From a bacterium (GTDB lineage: Bacteria > Verrucomicrobiota > Verrucomicrobiia > Limisphaerales > J093), in the NCBI GenBank assembly GCA_021780105.1, contig JAJXZJ010000026.1, positions 1-38,791 on the forward strand: a DNA stretch of 38,791 nt. The letters run 5' to 3'. A program made the position numbers and the translations under genes. The notes under the pieces were generated by a model. That model saw only the letters and a program-made list of their open reading frames with translations. It had not been told where the DNA came from and did no database searches. Of this stretch, positions 7,147-15,999 are shown one piece after another. The stretch's first letter is position 1. Every line of letters begins with the position of its first letter.

Positions 7147-8544
7147 TCAGCCACCTTGGGAAGTGTAATAGGCGTCCACCTTGGCGGACACATCGCGATA
7201 GCCGATGTCCGTCTCGTAGATGAGCTTGAACTGCTCGATGGCCCCCTCGCGGTTGCCCATTTTTTCCAGCGCGCAGCCGAGATCGTAAATCAGCTCCTTC
7301 TTTTCGTCGTCGAACGTCAGCTTCTCCTTGAGCGCGTTCTGGAACGTGCGGACCGCGAGGTCGCTCATGCCGCGCCGGCCGAAACACCGGCCGAGGTAGG
7401 CCAGCGCGCTGATGCGCTTGTGCGGATTGTTTTGCGCCTTCTGAAACTCGGCGATGGCCTCGCCGATGCGGCCGGCCTCGTAGAGAAGCTGGCCCAGTTC
7501 GAAGTGCAACCCCAAGTCGTTCGGATACCGTTCCACGCGGCTGCGGCACTCGGTGAGCAGAAACTCCTTCTTTTCCGCCTGTAGTTTGGCCATCTGCTCG
7601 GCGGCGTCCGGCGCCTTCGGGTCAAGCTGCGCCATCCGCTGATCGAGTTTTTTGACGCGTGTCTCGGCGATGGCGCTTTCCAGCGACGGGTCGGCGGCCT
7701 GTGTGCCGGCCAGCCGTTCGTAATATTCCAGCGCACGGTCGAAATCCTTGTTCTCGGCATACAGCTCCGCGATGGACCGCACCAGCCGCAGGTTCTGCGG
7801 CTCGTTTTTCAGGCGCTCCTCGTATTCGCCGATGAGGCGCAACTTCACATCCTCGGACTTGTGTTCGCGCTGCTCCTGTTCGAGCGACACGCTCTTTTTC
7901 TCATCCTTCAAAATGTCGCGGTAGGAACCCTGGCCGCCGGCCAGCGCGCCGTAGCCGCCTTCGGTCATGGTCCGGTTGGCGGAGGCGTCCTTGAGGGCCT
8001 GGGTGAGTTCGGGGTCGCTGGGATAAGCGCTCGCGAGATCGCTCAAAATCCGTTCAGCTCGGTCGGGATCGCCGTGGTGGGAAAGCGCCGTTGCCAGCTT
8101 GAATGCCACATCGCGATCCTTCGGCGCCTGTTTGAAGACGATTTCGAGCGACAGGATGGCGGTCTTGGGGAAATCCGCGGCCAGCGCGGCGTCGGCAAAC
8201 ACCTTGTGGGCGTGCAGATTGTTCGGGTCGACGCTGAGCACCTGCTCGGCGACGGCCATGGCTTCGAGCGGTTTGTTCCGGAGCGTCGTTTGGGCCTGGA
8301 GCAGCTTGGGACTCGTGTGGCTGATGATCTTGCGGAAGAAACCGCCGCCGCCGCCGCTGCCGGCCTTTTTGAATTGCGAGGCGCGCAACACCTCGCGGCA
8401 CTCGTAAAAGGCCGGCTCCTGCTCAAGCACCTTGCTGAGGATCGAGATCGCGTAATCAAGGTTGTTCTTTTCGAACGCCAACCGACCCTTTTCATATTGC
8501 TCCCGCCACGTGCGGGGCACTTCCTGCAGACTCTTCTCTGGCAT
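7147..8544 (-). CDS. Tetratricopeptide repeat protein
   Basis: A 465-residue soluble protein without signal peptide. TPR-type helix pairs are seen at about residues 18-50 ('GRLAFEKNNLDYAISILSKVLEQEP'), 80-185, 255-285 ('LYAENKDFDRALEYYERL') and 340-460 ('ELGQLLYEAGRIGEAIAEFQKA', 'LGCALEKMGNREGAIEQFKLIY'). A charged segment with coiled-coil character lies at about 290-335 (KKLDQRMAQLDPK...AEKKEFL). A Gly run (GSGGGGGFFRK) breaks the repeats near residue 65. Such proteins act as scaffolds; no partner is obvious. The ATG at 8544 is used; an in-frame TTG sits 6 nt upstream. Confidence 0.8.
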   Translation of the reverse strand: MPEKSLQEVPRTWREQYEKGRLAFEKNNLDYAISILSKVLEQEPAFYECREVLRASQFKKAGSGGGGGFFRKIISHTSPKLLQAQTTLRNKPLEAMAVAEQVLSVDPNNLHAHKVFADAALAADFPKTAILSLEIVFKQAPKDRDVAFKLATALSHHGDPDRAERILSDLASAYPSDPELTQALKDASANRTMTEGGYGALAGGQGSYRDILKDEKKSVSLEQEQREHKSEDVKLRLIGEYEERLKNEPQNLRLVRSIAELYAENKDFDRALEYYERLAGTQAADPSLESAIAETRVKKLDQRMAQLDPKAPDAAEQMAKLQAEKKEFLLTECRSRVERYPNDLGLHFELGQLLYEAGRIGEAIAEFQKAQNNPHKRISALAYLGRCFGRRGMSDLAVRTFQNALKEKLTFDDEKKELIYDLGCALEKMGNREGAIEQFKLIYETDIGYRDVSAKVDAYYTSQGG

Positions 8545-8601
8545 GGCCAAAGTGTATCCGGGAAGGCGGGAAAAAATCCAACGGATTTTGGCGCGCCGCG
8601 C

Positions 8602-9549
8602 TCAGACGCCGAAGACCTGGCGGACGTATTCGCGGCTGCGGCGGTGATTCTCGACCGCCGAGCGCGTGATCTTCGTGCCGTTCTCCAGCGCCAGCTCCAC
8701 GGCGTAACGGCACGCACAGCCGCGGGCTTGTGCGGCCGCCGCCACGGCGGGATAATCCACGTCGCCCGGCGCCAGTTCCTCCCACCAAATCCCGCCGCGG
8801 CTCTGCCGCAAATGCCAGGAAACCACGCGATCGCCATACTCGCGCAGCGCCACCAACGGGGCCAACCCGCCGCGGTAAACCCAGTGAACATCGAAGCACC
8901 AATCCACAACGCCCGCGGCACTGTGGTCGAAATTGTAGTGAAACTCGCGCGCGTGGTCCGCCATCTCCGGCGTGTGCTGGTGGATGCCCAGCGCCAGCCC
9001 CAAGGCCCGCAGCCCGGCGCCGAGTTGCTTCATCGCCGCCACCTGCGTCTGTAGTTCCGTGTCCGTCTTCTCGCGACCGATCGGGTCGGCATTGCAGTTG
9101 ATGACCCGGAAGCCGGCGGCGCGACACACTTTTGCCGCGGCGAGAATGCGCTCGACCACGTCGCCGGCTTTCTCGTCGTGCAACCGCGCGCCGACGTAGA
9201 GACAGACCGGTTGCAGCCCCTTCGCCCGCAGACGTTCGGCCAGTCGCGCGTTGTTCTCCGGTGTGGCGGCATCGAGATTCGTCTCCAGATAATCGTAGCC
9301 CGCGTCGCGTAAGGCAGACATCACGTCGTCCAGGTGCGCGTCGAGGTCCAGCCCTTCGCGCTGGTAATACTGGCCCCAGCCGTAACTCTGCGAGCCGACC
9401 AGCGCCTTCGGCGACTGTGCGTCGGCAGCCGAAGCCAGAGCCGGCGCCAATGCGCTGGCGAGCGCGGCGGTGCCGGCGGTGTGGAGAAACTCACGACGGG
9501 AAAGCCGCGCGGACGGATTTGCGGCCGGGGCGATGCGGTGCTGCTGCAT
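8602..9549 (-). CDS. Exported sugar phosphate isomerase/epimerase-like TIM-barrel protein
   Basis: A 315-residue xylose-isomerase-like (AP endonuclease 2 fold) protein. The N-terminus 'SRREFLHTAGTAALASALA' is a Tat-like signal with twin Arg. Barrel strands carry 'AGYDYLETNLD', 'GLQPVCLYVGARL', 'RVINCNADPIG', 'LALGIHQHTPEM', 'VDWCFDVHWVYRGG', 'VVSWHLRQSRGG' and 'CRYAVELALENG'; the D, H and E in the last four are the likely metal ligands. The family includes epimerases, isomerases and inosose dehydratases, so the substrate is unknown. The ATG at 9549 was chosen because it directly precedes the signal; the upstream open frame adds 92 residues with no signal. It heads a minus-strand run with the next two genes upstream of it. 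Confidence 0.83.
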   Translation of the reverse strand: MQQHRIAPAANPSARLSRREFLHTAGTAALASALAPALASAADAQSPKALVGSQSYGWGQYYQREGLDLDAHLDDVMSALRDAGYDYLETNLDAATPENNARLAERLRAKGLQPVCLYVGARLHDEKAGDVVERILAAAKVCRAAGFRVINCNADPIGREKTDTELQTQVAAMKQLGAGLRALGLALGIHQHTPEMADHAREFHYNFDHSAAGVVDWCFDVHWVYRGGLAPLVALREYGDRVVSWHLRQSRGGIWWEELAPGDVDYPAVAAAAQARGCACRYAVELALENGTKITRSAVENHRRSREYVRQVFGV

Positions 9550-9635
9550 GGCAACCAGCCTGCCAAGCCCGCCGTGCCGACGCAACCGGGTTTCTGTGAC
9601 ACCGCGAGGGTCCACCGCAAATGACTTCTGGAACT

Positions 9636-10013
9636 TCACCGTGAATCGTCTGGGCGGACTTGCAGTTTTGTCTTCCGTCGGGAAACAAGAAGCAATCCGC
9701 AAGCAGCACCAAGCACGACTCCAACGACCGAACCGAAGATCGGCCCGATCAAGAGTGTTGCTGCGACGAATATCTTCGTCACCTGTTGGAGCCAATTCGG
9801 AAACGCAATTCTCTGCGCGAGCCAAGCCGGTGCGACACCGGCCGGCATCACCGCTGGATTGATAACGACGAAGCCGACCAATAGGCCCGTCGTGCCGCCG
9901 ATGATATACGCGCTCGCCGGCCGAAAACGGGGAACGAAGCAGGTAATGACAAATGCACCAGCCAACCCAACCAGAAGCACAAAGAGAGCTGGAAGGACGA
10001 AAAAGTATGGCAT
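9636..10013 (-). CDS. Small integral membrane protein, unknown function
   Basis: The protein has 125 residues. Hydrophobic segments are at about 3-26 ('FFVLPALFVLLVGLAGAFVI'), 36-56 ('YIIGGTTGLLVGFVVINPAV') and 82-111 ('IFVAATLLIGPIFGSVVGVV', continuing to LLLVSRR), giving three or four membrane spans and a basic C-terminus. I do not recognise a family. It lies between two sugar epimerase-like genes on the same strand, 86 bp and 31 bp away, so co-transcription is likely, but nothing shows a functional link. Confidence 0.6.
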   Translation of the reverse strand: MPYFFVLPALFVLLVGLAGAFVITCFVPRFRPASAYIIGGTTGLLVGFVVINPAVMPAGVAPAWLAQRIAFPNWLQQVTKIFVAATLLIGPIFGSVVGVVLGAACGLLLVSRRKTKLQVRPDDSR

Positions 10014-10044
10014 GGCAAACGGAAACCTCCGTTCGTTCGCGAAC

Positions 10045-10869
10045 CTACACCAGACTCTTCAAATGCCGGATGGACCGCTCGGCCTGCTCGATGGTGCCGC
10101 ACTCGACCGAGAAGACGATGTCGCGTTTCGCCTTCCGGCAAATCCGCAACACGCGCGCCCAGTCAATCACGCCGTCGCCACAGGCGCAGCCCACCGGCGT
10201 GCCGGTCACCTTGCCGCGCTCGGCCTCGGCGTGCGTGATGGAGATGTCCTTCGCGTGCAGATGCACGAGCCGGCCGACGACGTGTTGCAGCCAGCGATAC
10301 GGGTCTTCGCCGGCAAGGTAGCTGTTGCCGGTGTCGAAGTTGATGCCGATGGCCTTGCTTTTGACGAGGCCGTGGATGCGGTCCAGCCCCGCGGGCGATT
10401 TGCTGTACTGCTGGTGCGGTTCGAGGCCGATGAGAATGCCGCGTGGTTCGGCAACCTTCGCCGCCTCCATGAGCGTGTAGCGCATGAGCGTGAAGTCCTC
10501 CGCCTCGGTGGTCCAGGGTTGCTTGGGGCCTTCGTCGGTATTGATCACCGGCGCGCCGCATTCGGCGGCGAAGCGGATCGCCTGCTTGAGGTATTCGACG
10601 CCGATTTCGGGCTTGGTCAGTGGCGTGTGGGCGGAAAGGCCGGACAGCTTCACGCCAGCCTTTTCGCAGGCGCGCTTGATGCGCAACGGGTCGTCGAACA
10701 TCGAGACACTGTGGAAATAACCGGCCTCGCTGAGCAGTTCGCGACCGAGGTGAACCATCGGCTCGACGTGCGTGTAGCCCAGTTCAGCGGCCTTGTGAAC
10801 GCCCCATTCCATGGGCTTGTCATGGTGGCGGACGAATTCGAGGTTGATGCCGAAAAAGATGTTGCTCAT
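10045..10869 (-). CDS. Sugar phosphate isomerase/epimerase (xylose isomerase-like TIM barrel)
   Basis: A 274-residue cytoplasmic protein without signal peptide. The metal site of the family is complete: Glu in 'LIGLEPHQQY', Asp in 'GINFDTGNSYLAGEDP', His in 'VHLHAKDI' and Glu in 'VFSVECGT'. This pattern fits ketose 3-epimerases and related isomerases. The ATG at 10869 gives MSNIFFGINLEF, which starts with the first barrel strand; 14 codons further upstream do not resemble the family. The gene lies 31 bp upstream of the small membrane protein gene. It probably converts a sugar released by the glycosidases nearby; that is inference. Confidence 0.85.
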   Translation of the reverse strand: MSNIFFGINLEFVRHHDKPMEWGVHKAAELGYTHVEPMVHLGRELLSEAGYFHSVSMFDDPLRIKRACEKAGVKLSGLSAHTPLTKPEIGVEYLKQAIRFAAECGAPVINTDEGPKQPWTTEAEDFTLMRYTLMEAAKVAEPRGILIGLEPHQQYSKSPAGLDRIHGLVKSKAIGINFDTGNSYLAGEDPYRWLQHVVGRLVHLHAKDISITHAEAERGKVTGTPVGCACGDGVIDWARVLRICRKAKRDIVFSVECGTIEQAERSIRHLKSLV

Positions 10870-10999
10870 AGGCGATGGCGCGACTTTAGGTTTGCCGCCG
10901 GCCGCTGGCAAGCCTCATCAGCCGCGGACGGGCGCGCAACGGCGTAGTTGCCAAAAACTGCTGGACGCGCCGGCCGCCGCGTTGTCAGGGTAGCGCGCT

Positions 11000-11851
11000 A
11001 TGTCGAAGCAAGCGTGGATCGTCGCCAGTGTGCTGACCGTGTTGCTGGGATTCTCCCTTTTCGGCCTCGCCTGCTGGCACCGCGGACTGGAACTCGACCA
11101 GGCCGCACAGCAACTGGCCACCGCCCGCGCCGAGACGCACAACGCGCGCGCCGAGGCGGCGGGACTGCGCAACGCGCTGGCCAACGCACAGTCGCGGGCG
11201 GCCTCACTGCGGGACAGCCTCGTGGAAACGACCAACCGCGTCGCCGAACTCCAGCGCCAGACCGACGAGGCCCAGCGCAGCCGGCAGACACTGGAGGACC
11301 AGATGCGCCGGGCGCTGGAGTCGAAGGACGTCACCATTTCCGAACTCCAGGGCAAACTGACGGTCAACATACTCGACCGGATCATGTTCGATTCCGGCGA
11401 GGCGCAGTTGAAGCCGGAAGGCCAGGAGGTGTTGCGCAAAATCGCCGCCGTGCTGGCGCAATATCCGAACCGCCAGATCCACGTCATCGGCCACACGGAC
11501 AACGTCCCGATCCGCGCGTCGTCGCGCAGCAAGTATCCCAGCAATTGGGAGCTGTCCACCGCCCGCGCCACCGCCGCCGTGCGGTTCCTGTCCGAACAGG
11601 CGGGCGTGGACCCGCGCCGGCTGGGCGCGGTGGGCTACGGCGAATTTCATCCCATTGCCGACAACACGACGCCCGAGGGCCGCGCGAAAAACCGGCGCAT
11701 TGCGCTGGTGGTGCTCTCCGAGGAACTGGCCGGTTCGGATGCCGTCGCGCCGCCGGCCACCAACGCGCCGGCGCCCGTGCCACCGGCCGCTGGGGACACC
11801 AATGTAACCGAAACCACCAACGCCGCCGCGCCGCCGGCGTCCGCGCCATGA
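11000..11851 (+). CDS. OmpA/MotB-domain peptidoglycan-binding protein
   Basis: A 283-residue envelope protein. A single N-terminal hydrophobic segment (residues 6-26, 'WIVASVLTVLLGFSLFGLAC') is followed by a long coiled coil (about 30-118, Ala/Gln/Arg/Glu heptads) and a C-terminal OmpA domain (about 122-240) with 'IMFDSGEAQLKPEG', 'IHVIGHTDNVPI', 'NWELSTARATAAVRFL' and 'GYGEFHPIADN...GRAKNRRI'. The Asp and Arg that bind diaminopimelate in OmpA domains are in the last motif. The tail is rich in Pro, Ala and Thr-Asn. The layout resembles MotB or TolR-like anchors. Its stop overlaps the ATG of the ParA gene (ATGA). Confidence 0.88.
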   Translation: MSKQAWIVASVLTVLLGFSLFGLACWHRGLELDQAAQQLATARAETHNARAEAAGLRNALANAQSRAASLRDSLVETTNRVAELQRQTDEAQRSRQTLEDQMRRALESKDVTISELQGKLTVNILDRIMFDSGEAQLKPEGQEVLRKIAAVLAQYPNRQIHVIGHTDNVPIRASSRSKYPSNWELSTARATAAVRFLSEQAGVDPRRLGAVGYGEFHPIADNTTPEGRAKNRRIALVVLSEELAGSDAVAPPATNAPAPVPPAAGDTNVTETTNAAAPPASAP

Positions 11852-12702
11852 GCGGGCGCCCGTCTGAAAGCCTTGAACTGTGCCGCGCCGTTGCCTTAAA
11901 TCCCCGCGTGCCGACCAACGTCATCGCCGTGGCCAACCAGAAAGGCGGCGTCGGAAAGACGACCACGACCGTCAATCTGGCCGCCTGCCTGGCCGCCACC
12001 GGCCAGCGCGTGCTGGTGCTGGACCTCGATCCGCAAGCCAACGCGACCAGCGGGCTGGGGCTGGAAAAAACCGAGGGCGCCAGCGCTTACGGCGCCTTGC
12101 TCGGCGGCGAACCGCTCGCGGCGAAACTCAAGCCCACCGCGTTCGCGCGGCTGGAGATGATTCCCAGCGAACTGGACTTGTGCGGCGTGGAAGTGGAGCT
12201 GCCGCGGCTGGAAAACCATTTGACCCGGCTGGCGCGCGCGCTGGAGCCGCTGCGGCAGGGCACGGAGCGGGATTTGATCCTCCTGGATTGTCCGCCGTCG
12301 CTCGGCATTCTGACGCTCAACGCGCTGGCGGCGGCGGACTTTTTGCTCGTGCCGCTGCAATGCGAGTATTACGCGCTCGAAGGCGTCTCGATGTTGAGCC
12401 GTCTGCTCAAACAAATCCAGGAAGGCGGCACGAACCCGCGCCTGCGGCTGCTCGGCGTGGTGATGACCATGTTCGACGGCCGGACGCGCCTCTCGCAGCA
12501 GGTGGTGGGCGAGGTGCGACAGCACTTCGGCGAGGCGGTGTTCGACACGGTGATCCCGCGCGCCACGCGGCTGGCCGAGGCGCCCAGTTTTGGCCAGCCC
12601 ATCATTGCCTACGATCCCTACAGCGCCGGGGCCTCCGCCTACGAAGTGCTCGCCCAGGAGGTGCTGGTGCGGCTGCAACGCTTGAATCCAGCGGCGGGCT
12701 GA
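11848..12702 (+). CDS. ParA/Soj family ATPase
   Basis: A 284-residue P-loop ATPase of the ParA/MinD group, which uses ATP-dependent dimerisation on DNA or membrane to position cargo. The deviant Walker A 'KGGVGKTTTTVNLA' starts at K32 with the signature Lys, followed by 'VLVLDLDPQANATSGLG' (Walker A'), 'LILLDCPPSLGILTLNAL' (Walker B region) and 'VPLQCEYYALEG'. The close match to Soj-type chromosomal ParA is clear, but no parB and no parS-like site (TGTTTCACGTGAAACA type) is seen nearby. The ATG at 11848 overlaps the stop of the OmpA-domain gene, which suggests coupled translation; a GTG at 11909 is an alternative. Confidence 0.9.
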   Translation: MSGRPSESLELCRAVALNPRVPTNVIAVANQKGGVGKTTTTVNLAACLAATGQRVLVLDLDPQANATSGLGLEKTEGASAYGALLGGEPLAAKLKPTAFARLEMIPSELDLCGVEVELPRLENHLTRLARALEPLRQGTERDLILLDCPPSLGILTLNALAAADFLLVPLQCEYYALEGVSMLSRLLKQIQEGGTNPRLRLLGVVMTMFDGRTRLSQQVVGEVRQHFGEAVFDTVIPRATRLAEAPSFGQPIIAYDPYSAGASAYEVLAQEVLVRLQRLNPAAG

Positions 12703-12765
12703 ACCGTCAGAACAGCATTCCCGACAGTTGACGGGCAAGACACAACACCAACAGACTACTACACG

Positions 12766-14085
12766 ATGAACAAAGTCCTGCGACCGGCCCACCGGTTGGA
12801 AACAACCCTTCCCCGACCCCGCAGTGCGGTGCTCGCTGCGCTGGTGGGCGCCTGGCTGCCCCTGGCGGCCGCCGACTGGCCGCAATACCTCGGCCCGGAA
12901 AGCAACGACCAGTCGCCGGAGAAAATCGCCACGCCGTGGCCGGCGGACGGTTTGAAGCCGCTATGGAAGGTGCCGACAAGCGACGGCTTCAGCAGCTTCG
13001 CGGTGCGCGACGGCCGGGCATTCACGCTGGTGATGCGAAACATCAACGGTTTCACCCGCGAAGTCTGCGTGGCTTTCGACACCGCCAATGGCAAGGAGCT
13101 GTGGGCGGCGCCGCTCGGCCTGGCCAAGTATGACGGCGGCGGCGATTCCGGCACGGACGACAACAAGGGCGGCGACGGCCCGCGCTCGACGCCCGCCGCG
13201 GACAGCAACCGCGTTTACACGCTGGACGCCCACCTGCTGCTGGCGTGCTTCGATGCCGCGACCGGCGGCCCCGTCTGGTCGAAGGACCTCGTCAAGGACT
13301 GCGGCGCGAAGAACATCCAGTGGCAAAGCGCCGCGTCGCCGGTGCTGGACGGCGACCGGTTGTTCGTCTGTTGCGGCGCGGAAGGCGGCTCGCTCCTGGC
13401 GCTGAACAAGGCCGACGGCAGCGTGTTGTGGAAAGGCGAAAGCGACGCCATGACGCAGGCAACGCCGGTCGTGGCGACGATCCTCGGCGTGCGCCAGGTG
13501 ATTTTCTTCACGCAGACCGGCCTGGTCGCGACCGACGAGTCCACGGGCAAGGTGCTGTGGCGCTATCCGTTCGATTACCGCGTTTCCACGGCGGCGTCGC
13601 CCGTGGTGGCCGGTGACATGGTGTATTGCTCGGCCGGTTACGGTGTCGGTTCCGCGGCGATCAAGCTGGCCAAGGACGGCGACGCGTTCAAGGTGACGCA
13701 ACTCTGGCGCACCAAGGGCGACAAGATCGCCAACCACTGGAGCACGCCGGTGATCAAGGATGGCCACGTGTATGGTCTCTTCGGCACCAAGGAATACGGC
13801 AAGGCGCCGCTGAAGTGCGTCGAACTGGCCACCGGCAAGGTGCTGTGGGAGCAGCCTGGCTTCGGTCCGGGCGGGCTGATTCTCGCCGACGACCACCTGC
13901 TCGTGTTGAGTGATCGCGGCGAGCTCGTCGTCGTGGACCCGCAGCCCGCCGGCTACAAGGAACTGGCGCGGAGCAAGGCCGTGGACGGCAAGTGCTGGAA
14001 TCATCCGGTGATCGCCACCGGCCGGATTTACGCCCGCAGCATCAAGGAAGGCGCGTGTTTCGACGCGGCCTCCACCGCCAAGTAA
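12766..14085 (+). CDS. PQQ-binding-like beta-propeller protein
   Basis: A 439-residue exported protein with a Sec-type signal (about residues 17-36, ending 'LPLAAADWPQY'). Repeated blades contain the typical 'A(F/L)D..TGK.LW' motif: 'VAFDTANGKELW', 'ACFDAATGGPVWSK', 'LALNKADGSVLWKG', 'VATDESTGKVLWRY', 'VELATGKVLWEQ'. The 'WPQYLGPESNDQSPE' start is common to this group in Planctomycetes and Verrucomicrobia, where they are annotated PQQ-binding-like or BamB-like. No quinone-binding catalytic residues can be assigned, so a structural or unknown enzymatic role is possible. No Shine-Dalgarno: the leader is A/C-rich (caccaacagactactacacg). Confidence 0.85.
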   Translation: MNKVLRPAHRLETTLPRPRSAVLAALVGAWLPLAAADWPQYLGPESNDQSPEKIATPWPADGLKPLWKVPTSDGFSSFAVRDGRAFTLVMRNINGFTREVCVAFDTANGKELWAAPLGLAKYDGGGDSGTDDNKGGDGPRSTPAADSNRVYTLDAHLLLACFDAATGGPVWSKDLVKDCGAKNIQWQSAASPVLDGDRLFVCCGAEGGSLLALNKADGSVLWKGESDAMTQATPVVATILGVRQVIFFTQTGLVATDESTGKVLWRYPFDYRVSTAASPVVAGDMVYCSAGYGVGSAAIKLAKDGDAFKVTQLWRTKGDKIANHWSTPVIKDGHVYGLFGTKEYGKAPLKCVELATGKVLWEQPGFGPGGLILADDHLLVLSDRGELVVVDPQPAGYKELARSKAVDGKCWNHPVIATGRIYARSIKEGACFDAASTAK

Positions 14086-14086
14086 A

Positions 14087-14233
14087 CCGGAAACCGCCGA
14101 TGGACGCCGATGAACGCGAACAGGCAAAGACAGCCAGTAAATTGGGCGTCAGTGGAGGTTTCAGACGGCGCGTGGTGCCCGCCAGCAACCGGAAAACCTT
14201 TCCCCTCCGCGTTGATCTGTGCCTGGCGGCGGT
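14087..14233. repeat. Imperfect inverted repeat, intergenic
   Basis: The left arm is about 14089-14118 (gaaaccgccgatggacgccg, then atgaacgcg); the right arm is 14208-14233, whose reverse complement starts gaaccgccgccaggcacaga and ends tcaacgcg. The arms are separated by about 90 bp. This 'gatggacgc(c)gatgaacgc' text is another dispersed intergenic motif I recall from environmental genomes. It fills most of the 194-bp gap between two genes, leaving little room for other signals. Confidence 0.5.
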
Positions 14234-14279
14234 TCAATTGCTGAATCCAGGATAAACACCAACCCACAAACCCGATCCT

Positions 14280-14996
14280 ATGGCCAAACCGCACGTTGAC
14301 ATGATTATCGAGGCCGCCGAAATGGTCACGGCGGACACCAAGATGATCCGGCTGAAATGGCCGGACGGCTACAATCCGGAGTTCAAAACCGGCCAGTTCA
14401 TCACGCTTTACTGGCCGGAGACGACTGATTACAAGCGCGCCTACTCGCTGTCATCCTGCGCGCTGGATCGCGGCTACTACGAGGTCACCGTGCAGCGCGA
14501 AGGCAAGATGGGCACGCGGCTGGTGGACTGGGCGCGCGTGGGCGACAAGCTGTGGGTGGTGCCGCCGGTGGGCAGGTTCCTGCCGGTTTACGAACCGGGG
14601 AAGCACCTGCTCTGCCTGGCCGGTGGCTCCGGCGTCACGCCGTTCAAGGCCTTTGCCCGCGAGGCCAGCCTGCGAAAGCTGGAAACCCGCATCACCGTCC
14701 TCTACAGCGTGCGGATCACGCAGGACATCATTTTCCGCGAGGACTTCGAGCGGCTGGCCCAGGAAAATCCACGCTTCCGGTTTTGGGTCACCTGCACGCG
14801 GCTGGCGGCGGACGATCCCTGGCCGGGCCGTCGCGGGCGGATTGACGCGGCGTGGATCAGGGAACATGCCCACGATCCGGCCAACACGGTTTTCTACGCC
14901 TGCGGTTCGCAGGGCATGGTGGACTTCGTGGAGAAAGCCGTGGTTCACGACCTCGGCGTGCCGAAGGAACAAATGCGGACGGAGAAATGGTGGTGA
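14280..14996 (+). CDS. Ferredoxin-NADP reductase-like flavin oxidoreductase
   Basis: A 238-residue FNR-superfamily protein with an FAD-binding barrel (residues 1-100; 'RAYSLSS' is the RxYS flavin motif) and an NAD(P)-binding domain ('LCLAGGSGVTPFKAF', 'VFYACGSQGMVDF'). The C-terminus 'MRTEKWW' stacks in the place of the usual terminal aromatic. There is no 2Fe-2S domain, so it probably passes electrons to a separate ferredoxin or oxygenase not found here. The upstream inverted repeat occupies the promoter region. Confidence 0.87.
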   Translation: MAKPHVDMIIEAAEMVTADTKMIRLKWPDGYNPEFKTGQFITLYWPETTDYKRAYSLSSCALDRGYYEVTVQREGKMGTRLVDWARVGDKLWVVPPVGRFLPVYEPGKHLLCLAGGSGVTPFKAFAREASLRKLETRITVLYSVRITQDIIFREDFERLAQENPRFRFWVTCTRLAADDPWPGRRGRIDAAWIREHAHDPANTVFYACGSQGMVDFVEKAVVHDLGVPKEQMRTEKWW

Positions 14997-15019
14997 ACCG
15001 CGGCCCGCGCGGCGGCCGG

Positions 15020-15865
15020 CTACACCTGTTTGACGGTTCCCCAAAAGACGTCCAGGCGCCTGGCCAGATACAACTTCACCGCCTTGACCAGCACCTTGGT
15101 TTCCAACCGCTGCCCGGCGGCGACGATTTCCTTCAAGGCCGCGTCCGGCCGCACGCGGAAACAGTCTTGCGCAATGATCGGTCCCTCGTCCAGATTCATG
15201 CTCACGAAATGCGCCGTAACGCCGATGATTTTGACGCCGTGCTCGTAAGCCTGCCGGTAGGCCTGCGAGCCGGGGAAGCTGGGCAGCAGCGAAGGGTGAA
15301 TGTTGATGATCTTGTTTTTGTAACGCCACACGAAGTTCGGCGAAAGAATCTTCATGAACCGCGCCAGGACGACGAAGTCAATCCCGCGCGCCTCCAATTC
15401 CGCCAGCACCCGCTGCTCCGCCTCGACGCGGTCCACCCACGGGACGAGCACGAAAGCCAGGCCATAATCCTCGGCCAGCCGCTGGAGATCGGTGCGGTTG
15501 CCGATGACGAGCGCGGCATCCGCCTTGAGCCGGCCGGCTTTGACCCCGGCCATGACACCCTGGAAGCAATGCGGCTCGCGGGTCACCATCAAGGCAAAAC
15601 GCTGGCGCCGGCGCGGTTCGGTGAAGCGGAGCTTGATCTCCATGCCAAGATCCCGGCCAAGCTGCTCCAGGCCGCCGCGGATTACGTCCGGCCGCCAGTG
15701 CTCCGCCTTCCAGGAAGCTTCGAGCGTCATGCTGAACTGGCCACGGGTGACCTGTTCTTCGAGCGCCTCGATGTTGGCGCGGCGCTCGAAGAGAAAATTG
15801 GTGACGCGGGCGATGACGCCGGTTTTGTCCCGGCCGATCACGGTGACCGTGGCGAACTGCTTCAT
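15020..15865 (-). CDS. purU: Formyltetrahydrofolate deformylase PurU
   Basis: It hydrolyses 10-formyl-THF to formate and THF, balancing one-carbon units and supplying formate for PurT. An N-terminal ACT domain (about residues 1-85, 'ATVTVIGRDKTGVIARVTNFL') is followed by the formyltransferase domain with 'INIHPSLLPSFPG', 'GVKIIGVTAHFVS' and 'DEGPIIAQD'; N, H and D of these motifs are the catalytic set. Length 281 is normal. The start at 15865 gives MKQFATVT. It is divergent from the secretion ATPase gene. No folate genes adjoin it. Confidence 0.93.
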   Translation of the reverse strand: MKQFATVTVIGRDKTGVIARVTNFLFERRANIEALEEQVTRGQFSMTLEASWKAEHWRPDVIRGGLEQLGRDLGMEIKLRFTEPRRRQRFALMVTREPHCFQGVMAGVKAGRLKADAALVIGNRTDLQRLAEDYGLAFVLVPWVDRVEAEQRVLAELEARGIDFVVLARFMKILSPNFVWRYKNKIINIHPSLLPSFPGSQAYRQAYEHGVKIIGVTAHFVSMNLDEGPIIAQDCFRVRPDAALKEIVAAGQRLETKVLVKAVKLYLARRLDVFWGTVKQV

Positions 15866-15999
15866 GGGCGGACATTAGAATACTGGCGAAGCCCGGTCGG
15901 AAAGTGCAAAATCCCGTTTCCCCGGCGCGGGGATTCGCCCGCCGGCCGCGGAACTTTTCGCCGCGGGTGTTGTATAACCTGTTGACCGACAAATCCGGC

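Noticed and set aside
15950..15978. Possible promoter before the secretion ATPase (TATAAC at 15973-15978)
   Set aside because: The -10 looks good but no acceptable -35 at 16-18 bp; mentioned only in the gene entry.
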